Origin: Caballeronia jiangsuensis
GTDB taxonomy: Bacteria; Pseudomonadota; Gammaproteobacteria; Burkholderiales; Burkholderiaceae
Assembly: GCA_000648925.1 (NCBI GenBank)
Contig: JFHF01000001.1
Span: forward strand, 483,536 to 547,535
Direction: 5' to 3'
Length of the DNA stretch: 64,000 nucleotides
The notes beneath the pieces are model-generated. The model worked only from the letters and a program-made list of their open reading frames with translations. It was not told where the DNA came from and searched no databases. Positions 8,745 to 17,489 of this stretch are shown piece by piece. Position 1 is the stretch's first letter, and each line of letters opens with the position of its first letter. Both the position numbers and the translations under genes were made by a program.

Positions 8745-10396
8745 GCCGTCGCCTCGTTCAGAAAGCCCTTGAGCATGTCGAGGGTATCGGCGTCCTCGAT
8801 CTTCTTGTCGGTGCGCCAGCGCAACATGCGCGGAAAGCGCACCGCGATGCCCGACTTGTGCCGCGGGCTCGCCTGGATGCCTTCGAAGCCGATCTCGAAG
8901 ACGAGCGTCGGCGTGACGCTGCGCACCGGCCCGAACTTCTCGATGGTCGTCTTGCGCACGATCGCATCGACCTGGCGCATTTCTTCGTCGGTGAGTCCGG
9001 AATAGGCCTTCGCGAACGGGACGAGCGTGCGCGTGCCGTCGGCTTCGTCCCAGACGGCGAAGGTGAAATCCGTGTAGAGACTCGCGCGCCGTCCGTGGCC
9101 GCGTTGTGCGTAGAGCAGCACGGCATCGATCGCATACGGATCGATCTTCCACTTCCACCACGTACCCGACGCCTTCGTGCGCCCGACGCCGTACATCGAC
9201 GCGCGCTCCTTCAGCATCAATCCTTCGACGCCGCGCGCACGGCTTTCGTCGCGCAACGCGCCGAGCGCTTCCCAGTCCGATGCGACGACCATCGGCGAAA
9301 CGCGCAGCACATCGACCGCGAGCGACGACGCGAGCGCATCCAGGCGTGCGCGTCGTTCGTGCAGCGGCGCCGTGCGCAGGTCGCGGCCATCGGCTTCGAG
9401 CAGATCGTAGGCGAGGAGTGCGGCGGGCGAATCGGCGAGCACCTTTTTGGTGAGCGACTTGCGCGTGATGCGAGGCTGCAGGCGCGCGAACGGCAGCGGC
9501 GCGTTCGCGCCCGGCTCCCACGCGAGAATCTCGCCGTCGATCACGGTGCCGTCGGGGAGCGCGGCGCCGAGCGATGCGAGTTCGGGAAAGCGCTCCGTGA
9601 CGAGATCCTCGCCGCGCGACCAGATCCACACGCGGCCCGCGCGCTTCACGAGTTGCGCGCGTATGCCGTCCCATTTCCATTCGACGATCCAGTCGCCGGG
9701 CGAACCGAGCGTCGCCGGATCGGCTTGCAGAGGATGCGCGAGGAAGAACGGAAAGGGCAGGCCGATATCGCTCTCGTGCGGCGTATCGACATCGTCGCCT
9801 TCGGCCGCCGGCGCGATCAGCCGCAGATATCGCGCCGCGTTTGGCGTCTGACGCGAATCGGTCCAGCCGACCATGCGTTGCGCGATGCGTTTGTGATCGA
9901 CGCCCGCGACTTCGGCCAGCGCGCGCACGACGAGTTGCCGCGCGACGCCCACGCGAAAGCCGCCGCCGATCAGCTTCGTCAGCAGAAAGCGCTCGCTCCA
10001 GTTCAGCTCGTCCCAGTAGCTCAGCAGCCTGTCGCGCAACTCGGCCGGGTTTGCGCCGCGCAATGTCAGCACGCGTTCCTCGATCCACTGCGCAAGCCCG
10101 AGCGACGATTCGCCCGACGCAGGCGGCAGCACATGCGCGATGGTTTCGGCGAGATCGCCGACCGCCTGATAGGACTCCTCGAAAAGCCACTCCGGCAAGC
10201 CCGCGCGTTCGCGTGCGAATTCGACGAGCAGGCGCGTGGGCACCGACTGGCGCGGCTTGCCGCCCGCGAGGAAGTACGACGCCCACGCCGCATCTTCAGG
10301 CTGCGCGCCGGAGAAGTACGCGATCAGCGCTTCGAGCTTTTCGTTGGTCGATGTCGTCGCATCGAGCGCGGCGTAGAGCGTCGCGAAGCGCTTCAT
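8741..10396 (-). CDS. ATP-dependent DNA ligase (Lhr/exonuclease-associated family)
   Basis: 551 residues. An N-terminal DNA-binding domain (to about residue 210) is followed by the nucleotidyltransferase core with active-site Lys241 in motif I ([10 protein letters not shown]), motif III-like SRGEDLV, motif IV DGEILAW, and the OB-fold end with WWKWK as motif V and a C-terminal RWRTDKK. It seals nicks with ATP, in addition to the NAD-dependent LigA every bacterium has. It lacks the polymerase and nuclease domains of LigD, so this is not an NHEJ ligase of the Ku/LigD type. The ATG overlaps the exonuclease stop by 4 nt, so the set is translationally coupled. Confidence 0.94.
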   Translation of the reverse strand: MKRFATLYAALDATTSTNEKLEALIAYFSGAQPEDAAWASYFLAGGKPRQSVPTRLLVEFARERAGLPEWLFEESYQAVGDLAETIAHVLPPASGESSLGLAQWIEERVLTLRGANPAELRDRLLSYWDELNWSERFLLTKLIGGGFRVGVARQLVVRALAEVAGVDHKRIAQRMVGWTDSRQTPNAARYLRLIAPAAEGDDVDTPHESDIGLPFPFFLAHPLQADPATLGSPGDWIVEWKWDGIRAQLVKRAGRVWIWSRGEDLVTERFPELASLGAALPDGTVIDGEILAWEPGANAPLPFARLQPRITRKSLTKKVLADSPAALLAYDLLEADGRDLRTAPLHERRARLDALASSLAVDVLRVSPMVVASDWEALGALRDESRARGVEGLMLKERASMYGVGRTKASGTWWKWKIDPYAIDAVLLYAQRGHGRRASLYTDFTFAVWDEADGTRTLVPFAKAYSGLTDEEMRQVDAIVRKTTIEKFGPVRSVTPTLVFEIGFEGIQASPRHKSGIAVRFPRMLRWRTDKKIEDADTLDMLKGFLNEATA

Positions 10397-11421
10397 GATG
10401 CCTCGGCGGTGTCGGCTTCGACGGCATCGTCGCCGTATTCGGTCTTGAACGCGCCCGCGTCCAGTCCCTGCTCGCAGAGCCAGCGCACCATCGGCTCGAT
10501 CTGGCCGTGCGTGACGATCACGCGTTGCGCGCCCGTCGCACCGATCGCGAGTTGCAGGCCGGGCCAGTCGGCGTGATCCGAGAGCACGAAGCCGCGATCG
10601 ACGCCCTTGCGCCGCCGCGTGCCGCGCAGGCGCATCCAGCCGGACGCGAAGGCGTCGCTGTAATCGCCGAAGCGGCGCATCCAGGTGCTGCCTTGCGCCG
10701 ACGGCGGCGCGACGATCAGCGCGCCCTTGAACGCGGCCTTGTCCTTCGCGGCGATTTCGCTGACGAGGCGCGTCTGCGGCAGCGCGACGCCCGCCTGCGC
10801 GTAGGCGCGATTGAGCGGCTCGACCGCGCCGTGGCAGAAGATCGGGCCGATGGCCGCATCGACGCTCGCGAGCACGCGTTGCGCCTTGCCGAACGAATAG
10901 CAGAAGAGCACCGACGCGCGCCCCTGCGCCGCGTTGTGCCGCCACCATGAGTCGATGCCGTCGAAGACCTCGCGGGAGGGATCCCATCGGTAGATCGGCA
11001 AGCCGAAGGTCGATTCGGTGATGAACGTATCGCAGCGCACGGGCTCGAAAGGCGCGCAGGTCGGATCGGGCTCGACCTTGTAATCGCCGGACGCCACCCA
11101 CACGCGCCCCTTGTATTCGACGCGCACCTGCGCCGAGCCGAGCACGTGCCCCGCCGGATGCAGCGACACGCGCACGCCGTTCACGTCGATCGCTTCGCCG
11201 TAGGCGAGGCCTTGCAGATCGATGCCCGGCAGCCTCGACAGCAATACGCCGACGCCCGCTTCGGCCGCGAGATAGTGCGCATGGCCGAAGCGCGCGTGAT
11301 CCGCGTGCGCATGCGTGATGACCGCGCGTTCGACGGGCCGCCAAGGGTCGATATGGAAGTTGCCCGGCACACAGAAAAGACCTTCGGGCCGCGCGACGAT
11401 GAGATCGGAAGAAGTGTCCAC
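10393..11421 (-). CDS. Ligase-associated exonuclease, metallo-beta-lactamase/beta-CASP type
   Basis: 342 residues, first gene of the repair operon. The metal motif HAHADH is at 37-42; later motifs include GHVLGSAQV, ASGDYKVEP, TESTFGLP and the beta-CASP HADWPG and THGQ blocks. The fold is that of SNM1/Artemis and of mRNA 3'-end processing factors; in this genomic setting the family is described as a DNA exonuclease linked to ligase and helicase. It presumably trims DNA ends before sealing, which is an inference. The ATG is preceded by a 234-bp upstream region containing no gene, which should hold the operon promoter. Confidence 0.92.
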   Translation of the reverse strand: MDTSSDLIVARPEGLFCVPGNFHIDPWRPVERAVITHAHADHARFGHAHYLAAEAGVGVLLSRLPGIDLQGLAYGEAIDVNGVRVSLHPAGHVLGSAQVRVEYKGRVWVASGDYKVEPDPTCAPFEPVRCDTFITESTFGLPIYRWDPSREVFDGIDSWWRHNAAQGRASVLFCYSFGKAQRVLASVDAAIGPIFCHGAVEPLNRAYAQAGVALPQTRLVSEIAAKDKAAFKGALIVAPPSAQGSTWMRRFGDYSDAFASGWMRLRGTRRRKGVDRGFVLSDHADWPGLQLAIGATGAQRVIVTHGQIEPMVRWLCEQGLDAGAFKTEYGDDAVEADTAEAS

Positions 11422-11655
11422 TGAATGTTGAGGGATGCGTGTGATGACAGCCGCGTGACATGCGTGCCGTCAGGCTACGCGGAGGTGTTCGATTCTGGCA
11501 ACAAAAGCACGCCACGTGCCCGTCATGGCGCTTTCATGAATCGCGTCTAGGGTGTAAAAGTTGGTTTGACCCGGGCGTTTTGTTTAGCGACTCGTTCGGG
11601 CCGTTTGTTAGCGAAACACGCGCGCACGGGGCGCGCGCGCCGCGGTCTTCTTCAT

Positions 11656-12162
11656 ATGCCGAACATGGACACGATGGTTGCGCCGACCGCCGCAGAAGCG
11701 GTCTGGATCGTCAGGCTCCAGGGTCATCCGCAGTATGACTTCGTGCGCCTGAAGCGGGTGTTCACCGACCTGGGCTCGCGTCATCAGGTCGTGCTCGTCG
11801 ACGTCCGAAAGCTGCTCGCGTGCGCCAATCGCGACGACACGGATTACGTGCTCAAGGCCGTCGATGACTGGCACGCGGGCAAGGTGCGCGGCATCCGCGA
11901 GTTCCTCGACCCCGACAATCCGCGCGTGCCCGAAATGCCCTATGTGACGATCAGCGTGCGGCGCTCGCCGGGGCTGCTCGGCCTTCTGGGCGTGAATCGG
12001 GAAGGCGTGGTGGCGTTTCGCAACGGACAGCATCGCGCGCGCTACATGGCGCACGCCGGCGCGTTATGCATGCCGGTGGAGGTGCACGAGCGCGAGGCGG
12101 TCTTGCTGCGCGAGATGTGCGCAGCGCCGGATGCGTCGGGTGCCGAATACGGCGAGATTTAA
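11656..12162 (+). CDS. Conserved orphan protein; possibly plasmid fertility-inhibition-factor-like
   Basis: 168 residues if started at the first ATG (MPNMDTM); two more ATGs follow within seven codons and none has a clear ribosome-binding site. The core begins AAEAVWIVRLQGHPQYDFVR and contains a stretch with LVDVRKLLACANRDDTDYVL, then MPYVTISVRRSPGLLGLLG and a closing FRNGQHRARYMAHAGA. No signal peptide or membrane segment is present, so it should be cytoplasmic. I recall Burkholderia proteins of this wording being labelled plasmid fertility inhibition factor family, but I cannot confirm this here. The FRNGQHRARYM run resembles ParB/Srx-like NGxHR motifs. It stands alone, with the repair operon diverging on one side and a convergent LysR gene on the other. 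Confidence 0.72.
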   Translation: MPNMDTMVAPTAAEAVWIVRLQGHPQYDFVRLKRVFTDLGSRHQVVLVDVRKLLACANRDDTDYVLKAVDDWHAGKVRGIREFLDPDNPRVPEMPYVTISVRRSPGLLGLLGVNREGVVAFRNGQHRARYMAHAGALCMPVEVHEREAVLLREMCAAPDASGAEYGEI

Positions 12163-12221
12163 ACGCGAACCCGCGGGCCAGATCGTTCGGGGGACGTCCG
12201 GCCCTTTGGGTTGAGATGTCG

Positions 12222-13220
12222 TCAGTTCGCGGTCGCCGACGCGCCGTGCATCGTTTGCAAGGTCATGACGGACTGCAAGGGCGGTCGCATGGTTTCCTCG
12301 GGCCGCGGGCTCTGGCCGGCGAATTCGCGGCTCAGATAGTCCAGTGCATAGTCGATGAAATAGCGCGTCTTCGCCGGCAGATACTGCCGTCCGGGATAGA
12401 CGATCGATACTTTGACGTCGGGCTCGTCGATCGCGTAGTCATCCAGCAGGCGAACGAGCGTGCCGTCTTCGAGATCCGAACGCACGATGCCTTCCGCAAC
12501 GATCGAGAATCCCATGCCCTTCAGCGTGGCGAGGCGCACCATCAGCCCATTGTTGACCGTGTACACGGGCGCGAGCGTAATTTGTTCGGTTTCTCCGAGG
12601 TGATGCCGGAAGTGCCAGGTCTGACTACGCATCTCGTTGGGCAGTCCGACGGAAGGCATCGATTGCAAATCGGTGGGTGAATTGGGCATGCCATGTTCGG
12701 CGACGAATGCCGGCGTCGCAACCGGGACAAGTGAGTTGGTGCCGACCGGCCGCTCGATGAGCGCCGTGCTCGAAACCATGAAAGCCGTGACGATGCCCAG
12801 GTCAAAGCCGTCCTCGACGAGATCCACGTGTCGCTCTGCGAGGGTCAGGCGCACGTTTACTTTTGGATAGATTTTGCGAAAGCCATCGATGAGCGGAGTC
12901 AGCGTGAGCAGTGAAATCGCGCTCGAGGCGACGACGCGCAGCGTGCCGCTCGGCTCGCCCTCGGTGTGCGTGACGGTCGATTCGAGATGGTCCAGTTCTT
13001 CCAGCAGCGCACGGCAGCCCTCCAGATAACGCGTGCCGGCCTCGGTGAGAGAAAGATTGCGCGTGGTGCGGTTAATGAGACGAGTTCGCAAATGCGCTTC
13101 GAGCATGGCGATTGCCCGAGTGACCAGCGCATTGGAGACGTCGAGTTGCTGCGCGGCGCGACGGAAGCTTTCTGTATCCGCTACGCGCACGAAAACGCGC
13201 ATTGCGTGGATCTGATTCAT
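12222..13220 (-). CDS. LysR-family transcriptional regulator
   Basis: 332 residues. The N-terminal winged helix-turn-helix (about residues 3-62) reads VFVRVADTESFRRAAQQLDV and then ends in the usual NRTTRNLSLTEAG block; the effector-binding domain follows from about residue 90 with SGTLRVVASSAISL. The C-terminus is extended by about 30 residues rich in Pro and Thr beyond the usual end. The ATG at 13218-13220 is chosen because LysR proteins begin just before the HTH; a longer start would add 26 unrelated residues. It belongs to the CrgA/DsdC-like group that resembles many Burkholderia orphans. Its target is not evident: upstream lies an AT-rich gene-free island and then an aldo/keto reductase on the opposite strand. 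Confidence 0.92.
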   Translation of the reverse strand: MNQIHAMRVFVRVADTESFRRAAQQLDVSNALVTRAIAMLEAHLRTRLINRTTRNLSLTEAGTRYLEGCRALLEELDHLESTVTHTEGEPSGTLRVVASSAISLLTLTPLIDGFRKIYPKVNVRLTLAERHVDLVEDGFDLGIVTAFMVSSTALIERPVGTNSLVPVATPAFVAEHGMPNSPTDLQSMPSVGLPNEMRSQTWHFRHHLGETEQITLAPVYTVNNGLMVRLATLKGMGFSIVAEGIVRSDLEDGTLVRLLDDYAIDEPDVKVSIVYPGRQYLPAKTRYFIDYALDYLSREFAGQSPRPEETMRPPLQSVMTLQTMHGASATAN

Positions 13221-13299
13221 ATTGGATGCCCTCGCGGTTGCACTACATGGACTTGGATTTTGCGCCTTTGCCGCATGCGTGTGTCCGGTATTGGGCATC

Positions 13300-13920
13300 G
13301 CATGAGCTGATAATATTTACATCAAGAGCAGATTGCAATACTTAAGTCACCAGGTTTTGAATGTAATTGTCGTCCTTCCTTGAGAGAGCGTTTCGCCTTC
13401 TTTAATGGGCGCCGATCCAGAGCGGGCGCGTCTTTCAGGCCGTCGAGTTTTTGTTCGCAAGTTTAATATATTAGAATTTTCAGTGACTTGTATATAAAAA
13501 TAATTATTTTTCTTATGATATATGTAATGTTCGCTTAAGACGTCGAATTTTGTACTGCGTTGAGTCCGATTCAGGGCTTGATATATAAGGAAGCATCGGC
13601 GAAAGCTTTTATTTATTGATAGGACGATTTCGATAACGTTTCTTGCGAAAATCTTACTTCCGAGGGCCGATTTTGATCAGCCTGATGACAACCGCGCCAT
13701 TTTCGTGAGCGAATTAGAAGCCTAATGCGTTAATTCAATATCTGGGCGCCGCATAGTCTGAAATCGGTTTATTTTCCAGACTGTCGGTCGGATATCTATT
13801 GATGTACGAAGGCGCGGCCGCTTCAAATCGGCGGCGCTTATGGCACGCGAATTGTCGCGTGTAAAATCGGCCAAAGCGACGCGGGTATTTCGCCCGATCT
13901 GGCAATATCCCATTCGCGCT
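13300..13920. other. AT-rich gene-free island between LysR and aldo/keto reductase genes
   Basis: The whole gap between the two genes is 827 bp (13221-14047) and no convincing gene lies in it. From about 13310 to 13920 the base composition drops sharply below that of the surrounding coding DNA; the lowest part is 13450-13530, with long A/T runs such as TATATAAAAATAATTATTTT. Short open frames of about 60 codons on the minus strand near 13722-13926 have no ribosome-binding site and no recognisable product. It may be a regulatory region silenced by H-NS-like proteins, or a decayed insert. Promoters for both flanking genes must lie here. Confidence 0.75.
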
Positions 13921-14047
13921 ATTCATTTTCCCGCTCGGTTTTCACTGTGGTCCGCAGTTCTTCGCGAACATCGCGGCGATGGACGCTACGGTCGGACGGG
14001 CGTGCTCCTTGCGCGATAATCGGCGGACACACAAGGAGGCTCTGTTC

Positions 14048-14896
14048 ATGGCTCAATCCAATCCGACGACCGTCACGCTGCCGACCGGCGAGGCCACCCC
14101 GAAGCTCGGCCAGGGCACCTGGGAAATGGGCGAACGGCCCGGCGCGCGCAAGAGCGAAATCGCGGCGCTGCGCGAAGGCGTCGAACTCGGCATGACGCTC
14201 ATCGATACCGCCGAAATGTACGGCGACGGCGAAAGCGAGAAGCTCATCGCCGAAGCGCTCGGCGACCGGCGCGACGAGTTGTTCATCGTCAGCAAGGTGT
14301 ATCCGCATAACGGCAGCGAACGCGGCGTGCAGGCCGCGTGCGAGCGCAGCCTGAAGCGCCTGAAGACCGATCGCATCGATCTCTATCTGCTGCACTGGCG
14401 CGGTGGCGAGGATCTGGAAGGCGTGGTCGCGGGTTTCGAGAAACTAAAGGGCGACGGCAAGATTCGCCACTGGGGCGTGAGCAACTTCGACACCGACGAC
14501 CTTAAAGAACTCTTTTCGATCGACGGCGGCGATGCCTGCGCGACCGATCAGACTCTCTACAACGTCGCGCGGCGCGGATCGGAATTCGATCTGCTGCCGT
14601 GGCTGCGCGAGCGCCGCGTGCCCGCGATGGCGTACAGCCCCGTCGATCATGCGCGCCTGCCGCGCGGCGGCGCGCTCGAAAAGATCGCGGCGGCGCGGGG
14701 CGTGTCGGCGTTTCAGGTCGCGCTCGCGTGGGTGCTGCAACAGCCGCAGGTGTTCGCGATTCCGAAGGCGGCGGACGTCGCGCACGTGCGCGAGAACCGC
14801 GCGGCGCTCGACCTTCATCTGTCCGCCGATGAACTCGCGGACATCGATCAGCAGTTCAAGCCGCCGAAGTCGAAGCGCTCGCTGGAAATGCTTTGA
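14048..14896 (+). CDS. Aldo/keto reductase
   Basis: 282 residues with an (alpha/beta)8 barrel pattern and a complete catalytic tetrad: Asp53 (LIDTAEMY), Tyr58, Lys83 (IVSKVYP) and His116 (LYLLHWRGG). The likely NADPH phosphate-binding part is IPKAADVAHVREN near the C-terminus. The start at 14048 is supported by AAGGAGG eight nt upstream. This is the AKR5-like group that reduces dicarbonyls or sugar aldehydes in many bacteria; the physiological substrate is unknown. It is a single gene: the upstream region is the AT-rich island, and a minus-strand gene converges 12 nt after its stop. Confidence 0.92.
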   Translation: MAQSNPTTVTLPTGEATPKLGQGTWEMGERPGARKSEIAALREGVELGMTLIDTAEMYGDGESEKLIAEALGDRRDELFIVSKVYPHNGSERGVQAACERSLKRLKTDRIDLYLLHWRGGEDLEGVVAGFEKLKGDGKIRHWGVSNFDTDDLKELFSIDGGDACATDQTLYNVARRGSEFDLLPWLRERRVPAMAYSPVDHARLPRGGALEKIAAARGVSAFQVALAWVLQQPQVFAIPKAADVAHVRENRAALDLHLSADELADIDQQFKPPKSKRSLEML

Positions 14897-14908
14897 TGCC
14901 GCTCGGGA

Positions 14909-15328
14909 TCAGGTGCATGCGTGATGCGCGTGCACCGAGCCGAGCACGGCGACTTCGGCGGGCGTGCGCCGGAGATCGGCTTCGCTGACCTGCTTCGCAT
15001 CGGCGAGGAAGTCGTCGACGATCGACGATACCTGCGTATCCGGCAAGCACAGCGATACGCGCTTCGTCTCGCCGACCGGCAGCGATGCGCGCTGCGACAG
15101 GAACAGCACGCCATACTGATAACCGCGCACGATGCCGCGCACCGCGCCCACGCATTGACCCTGCGCCGCGTTGTCGGACTTGGCGGTGCATTGCTGCACG
15201 AGTGCATAAGCGGAGAAGGTCGGATCGGCTGAGCCGGACGCTGGCGCTTGCGGCGCGGTCTGCGCCTGCGCGGCCATCGCGGCGCTCAAGGTGAATGAAC
15301 AGAGCGCGACGGAAAGGGCGGGTTTCAT
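14909..15328 (-). CDS. Exported Rap1a/Tai-like protein
   Basis: 139 residues with a Sec signal peptide (MKPALSVALCSFTLSAAMAA, then QAQ). The mature part has the spacing seen in the Rap1a/Tai family: LVQQCTAKSD, QCVGAVRGIVRGYQYG, SLCLPDTQVSSIVDDFLADA and a final HHACT, giving four cysteines likely to form two disulfides. Known Rap1a and Tai proteins are periplasmic immunity proteins against type VI secreted amidase-like toxins, but many housekeeping-looking relatives exist, and no effector or type VI gene is visible nearby. The immunity role is therefore not supported by context. Single gene, convergent with the aldo/keto reductase. Confidence 0.68.
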   Translation of the reverse strand: MKPALSVALCSFTLSAAMAAQAQTAPQAPASGSADPTFSAYALVQQCTAKSDNAAQGQCVGAVRGIVRGYQYGVLFLSQRASLPVGETKRVSLCLPDTQVSSIVDDFLADAKQVSEADLRRTPAEVAVLGSVHAHHACT

Positions 15329-15419
15329 CGGTTGAATCCTCGTTGTTGTTGAACATCGAACCGATGAGAGACGCGCGAGCCCGCTTTGGTTCCGACGAAT
15401 GACCGCAGCGCCCCCGAAC

Positions 15420-17489
15420 TCAGCGCTCCTGACGTTGCAGCGTGCGCAATTCGTCGATGGGAATGTGGCAATGGATCGCGTGTCCGTCGGATGCGTCGCG
15501 GCACGGCGGCGTTTCGGTTTCGCAGATCGCGCCGATCTTGCGCGGGCAGCGCGTATGGAACACGCAGCCCGAAGGCGGATTCGCCGCGCTCGGCAATTCG
15601 CCCGTCAGCCGGATGCGCTTCGCGTGCGTTCCGTCCATCGACGGAACCGACGACAGCAATGCTTCGGTGTACGGATGCTGCGGTCCGTCGAAGACCGCGG
15701 CGGCGCGCCCGATCTCCATGATGCGCCCGAGGTACAGCACCGCGATGCGGTCCGACAGATAGCGCACGACATGCAGATCGTGCGAGATGAACACGTAGCT
15801 CACGCGCCGCTCGCGCTGCAAATCCGCGAGCAGATTGAGGATCGCGGCCTGCACGGAGACGTCGAGCGCGGAGGTCGGCTCGTCGCAGACCACGACGCGC
15901 GGATCGCCCGCGAACGCGCGTGCGATCGCGACGCGCTGCTTCAGTCCGCCCGACAATTGCCGCGTGCGCGAGCCGAGATAGCGTGCCGGCAGGCGCACGG
16001 CTTCCGTCAGCGTATGCAGGCGTTTTTCCTTTGCTTCGCCGTGCAGCGCCGCGAGCTTCGACAGCGAACGCGCGATCAGTTGCCGCACGGAATGCGCGCG
16101 GTTCAGCGCCGAATCCGGATTCTGGAAAACGATCTGCAGCGACTTCACCTGCTCGTCGCTGCGCTTGGTCACGCGCTCGGCCAGGGCGGCGCCGTCGAGT
16201 TCGAGCGACGCGCCTTTATCGGGCGATACGAGTCCGAGCAGCAGCTTCGCGAGCGTCGTCTTGCCGCTGCCCGATTCGCCGACGAGCCCGAGCGTCTCCC
16301 CTTGCACCAGATCGAGCGAGACGTCGTGCACGGCACGCACTTCTTCATCGCCGACACGAAAAGTCTTCGAGAGATTGCGCGCGGAAAGCGCGAGCGGCTG
16401 ATCCTCGCCGTTTGCGACGTACACCGGCGTTTCTTCGGTCGAGCGCGGCAACGTCTGCGCGCGTTCGTGATAGTGACAACGCGCCATCTGATCGCCGTGC
16501 GCCGACGCGACGCGATAGGGCGGCGGCGCGTCCTTGAGACAGCGCTCGTCGGCGAGCTTGCAGCGCGGCGCGAAGATGCAGCCCTGCGCGATCGATCCCG
16601 GCAGCGGCAGCGAGCCGGGAATCGTGTCGAGACGCCCGCTCTCCTTGCTGCGGCTATCGCGCGGCAGACAGCGCAACAGACCGACGGTGTACGGATGCCG
16701 CGGCCGCGCGAACACGTCGGCGGTCGTGCCTTCCTCGACGAGCTTGCCTGCGTACAACACGCCGACGCGATCGCACATGCGCCCGATCACCGCGAGGTTG
16801 TGGCTGATGAAGAGCACGGCCGTGCCGAGCTCCGCGCGCAACTGCGCGATGAGATCGAGCACTTCGGCTTCGACGGTGGCGTCGAGGCCGGTGGTCGGCT
16901 CGTCGAGAATCAGGAGCTCGGGATTGCACGCGAGCGCCATCGCGATGACCACGCGCTGCTGCATCCCGCCCGACAATTGATGCGGATAACTCTCCATCAC
17001 GCGCTCGGGCGAGGCGATGCGCACGCGCCGCAACATCTCGGCGGTGCGCGACAGCGCTTCGTCGGCGGATGCGCCCGTGACTTCGAACGCCTCGGAGACT
17101 TGCCGCGCGATCGTGAGCGACGGATTCAGCGCGCGGCCCGGGTCTTGATAGACCATCGACACGGCATTGGCGCGCATGCCGCGCAGCGCGTCGGCGTCGA
17201 GCGATGCGACGTCGCGCCCGGCAATCGATATGCGGCCCGCCTTCACGCGCCCGTTGCGCGGCAGGTAACGCAGCACGGCGAGCGCGGCGGTCGACTTGCC
17301 GCAGCCCGATTCGCCGACGAGTCCATACGCCTCGCCGCGCTTCACGCGCAACGTGACGTCCTGCAGCACCTCGCGCTCGCGTCCGCGCGAACGATAAGCG
17401 ACTGTCAGGCCGACGACGGTGAGCGCGTCCGCATGATCGCCTTTCGCGGCGCCGAAAGTGGGAAAAGCCGATGGCGGCGGTCCGTTCAT
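15420..17489 (-). CDS. ABC importer ATPase, two NBDs fused (DppD-DppF type)
   Basis: 689 residues with two complete nucleotide-binding domains. NBD1: Walker A GESGCGKST, signature LSGGMQQRV, Walker B LLILDEPTTGLD. NBD2: Walker A GESGSGKTT, signature LSGGLKQRV, Walker B VVCDEPTSALD. Each half ends with an oligopeptide-type C-terminal cysteine cluster (CIFAPRCKLADERC and CVFHTRCPRKIGAIC), which in the OppD/DppD family binds an iron-sulphur cluster. It powers uptake by the two permeases encoded just upstream. Such DppDF fusions occur in other proteobacteria (GsiA type). The ATG overlaps the stop of the permease gene by 4 nt, and this is the last gene of the operon. Confidence 0.94.
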   Translation of the reverse strand: MNGPPPSAFPTFGAAKGDHADALTVVGLTVAYRSRGREREVLQDVTLRVKRGEAYGLVGESGCGKSTAALAVLRYLPRNGRVKAGRISIAGRDVASLDADALRGMRANAVSMVYQDPGRALNPSLTIARQVSEAFEVTGASADEALSRTAEMLRRVRIASPERVMESYPHQLSGGMQQRVVIAMALACNPELLILDEPTTGLDATVEAEVLDLIAQLRAELGTAVLFISHNLAVIGRMCDRVGVLYAGKLVEEGTTADVFARPRHPYTVGLLRCLPRDSRSKESGRLDTIPGSLPLPGSIAQGCIFAPRCKLADERCLKDAPPPYRVASAHGDQMARCHYHERAQTLPRSTEETPVYVANGEDQPLALSARNLSKTFRVGDEEVRAVHDVSLDLVQGETLGLVGESGSGKTTLAKLLLGLVSPDKGASLELDGAALAERVTKRSDEQVKSLQIVFQNPDSALNRAHSVRQLIARSLSKLAALHGEAKEKRLHTLTEAVRLPARYLGSRTRQLSGGLKQRVAIARAFAGDPRVVVCDEPTSALDVSVQAAILNLLADLQRERRVSYVFISHDLHVVRYLSDRIAVLYLGRIMEIGRAAAVFDGPQHPYTEALLSSVPSMDGTHAKRIRLTGELPSAANPPSGCVFHTRCPRKIGAICETETPPCRDASDGHAIHCHIPIDELRTLQRQER

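Noticed and set aside
8741..10396. The ATP-dependent ligase as an NHEJ LigD
   Set aside because: It lacks polymerase and 3'-phosphoesterase domains and no Ku gene lies nearby; the partners are those of the Lhr-associated ligase family.
13722..13926. Two overlapping minus-strand open frames of about 60 codons in the AT-rich island
   Set aside because: No ribosome-binding site, no hydrophobic or domain pattern, and the two frames overlap each other.
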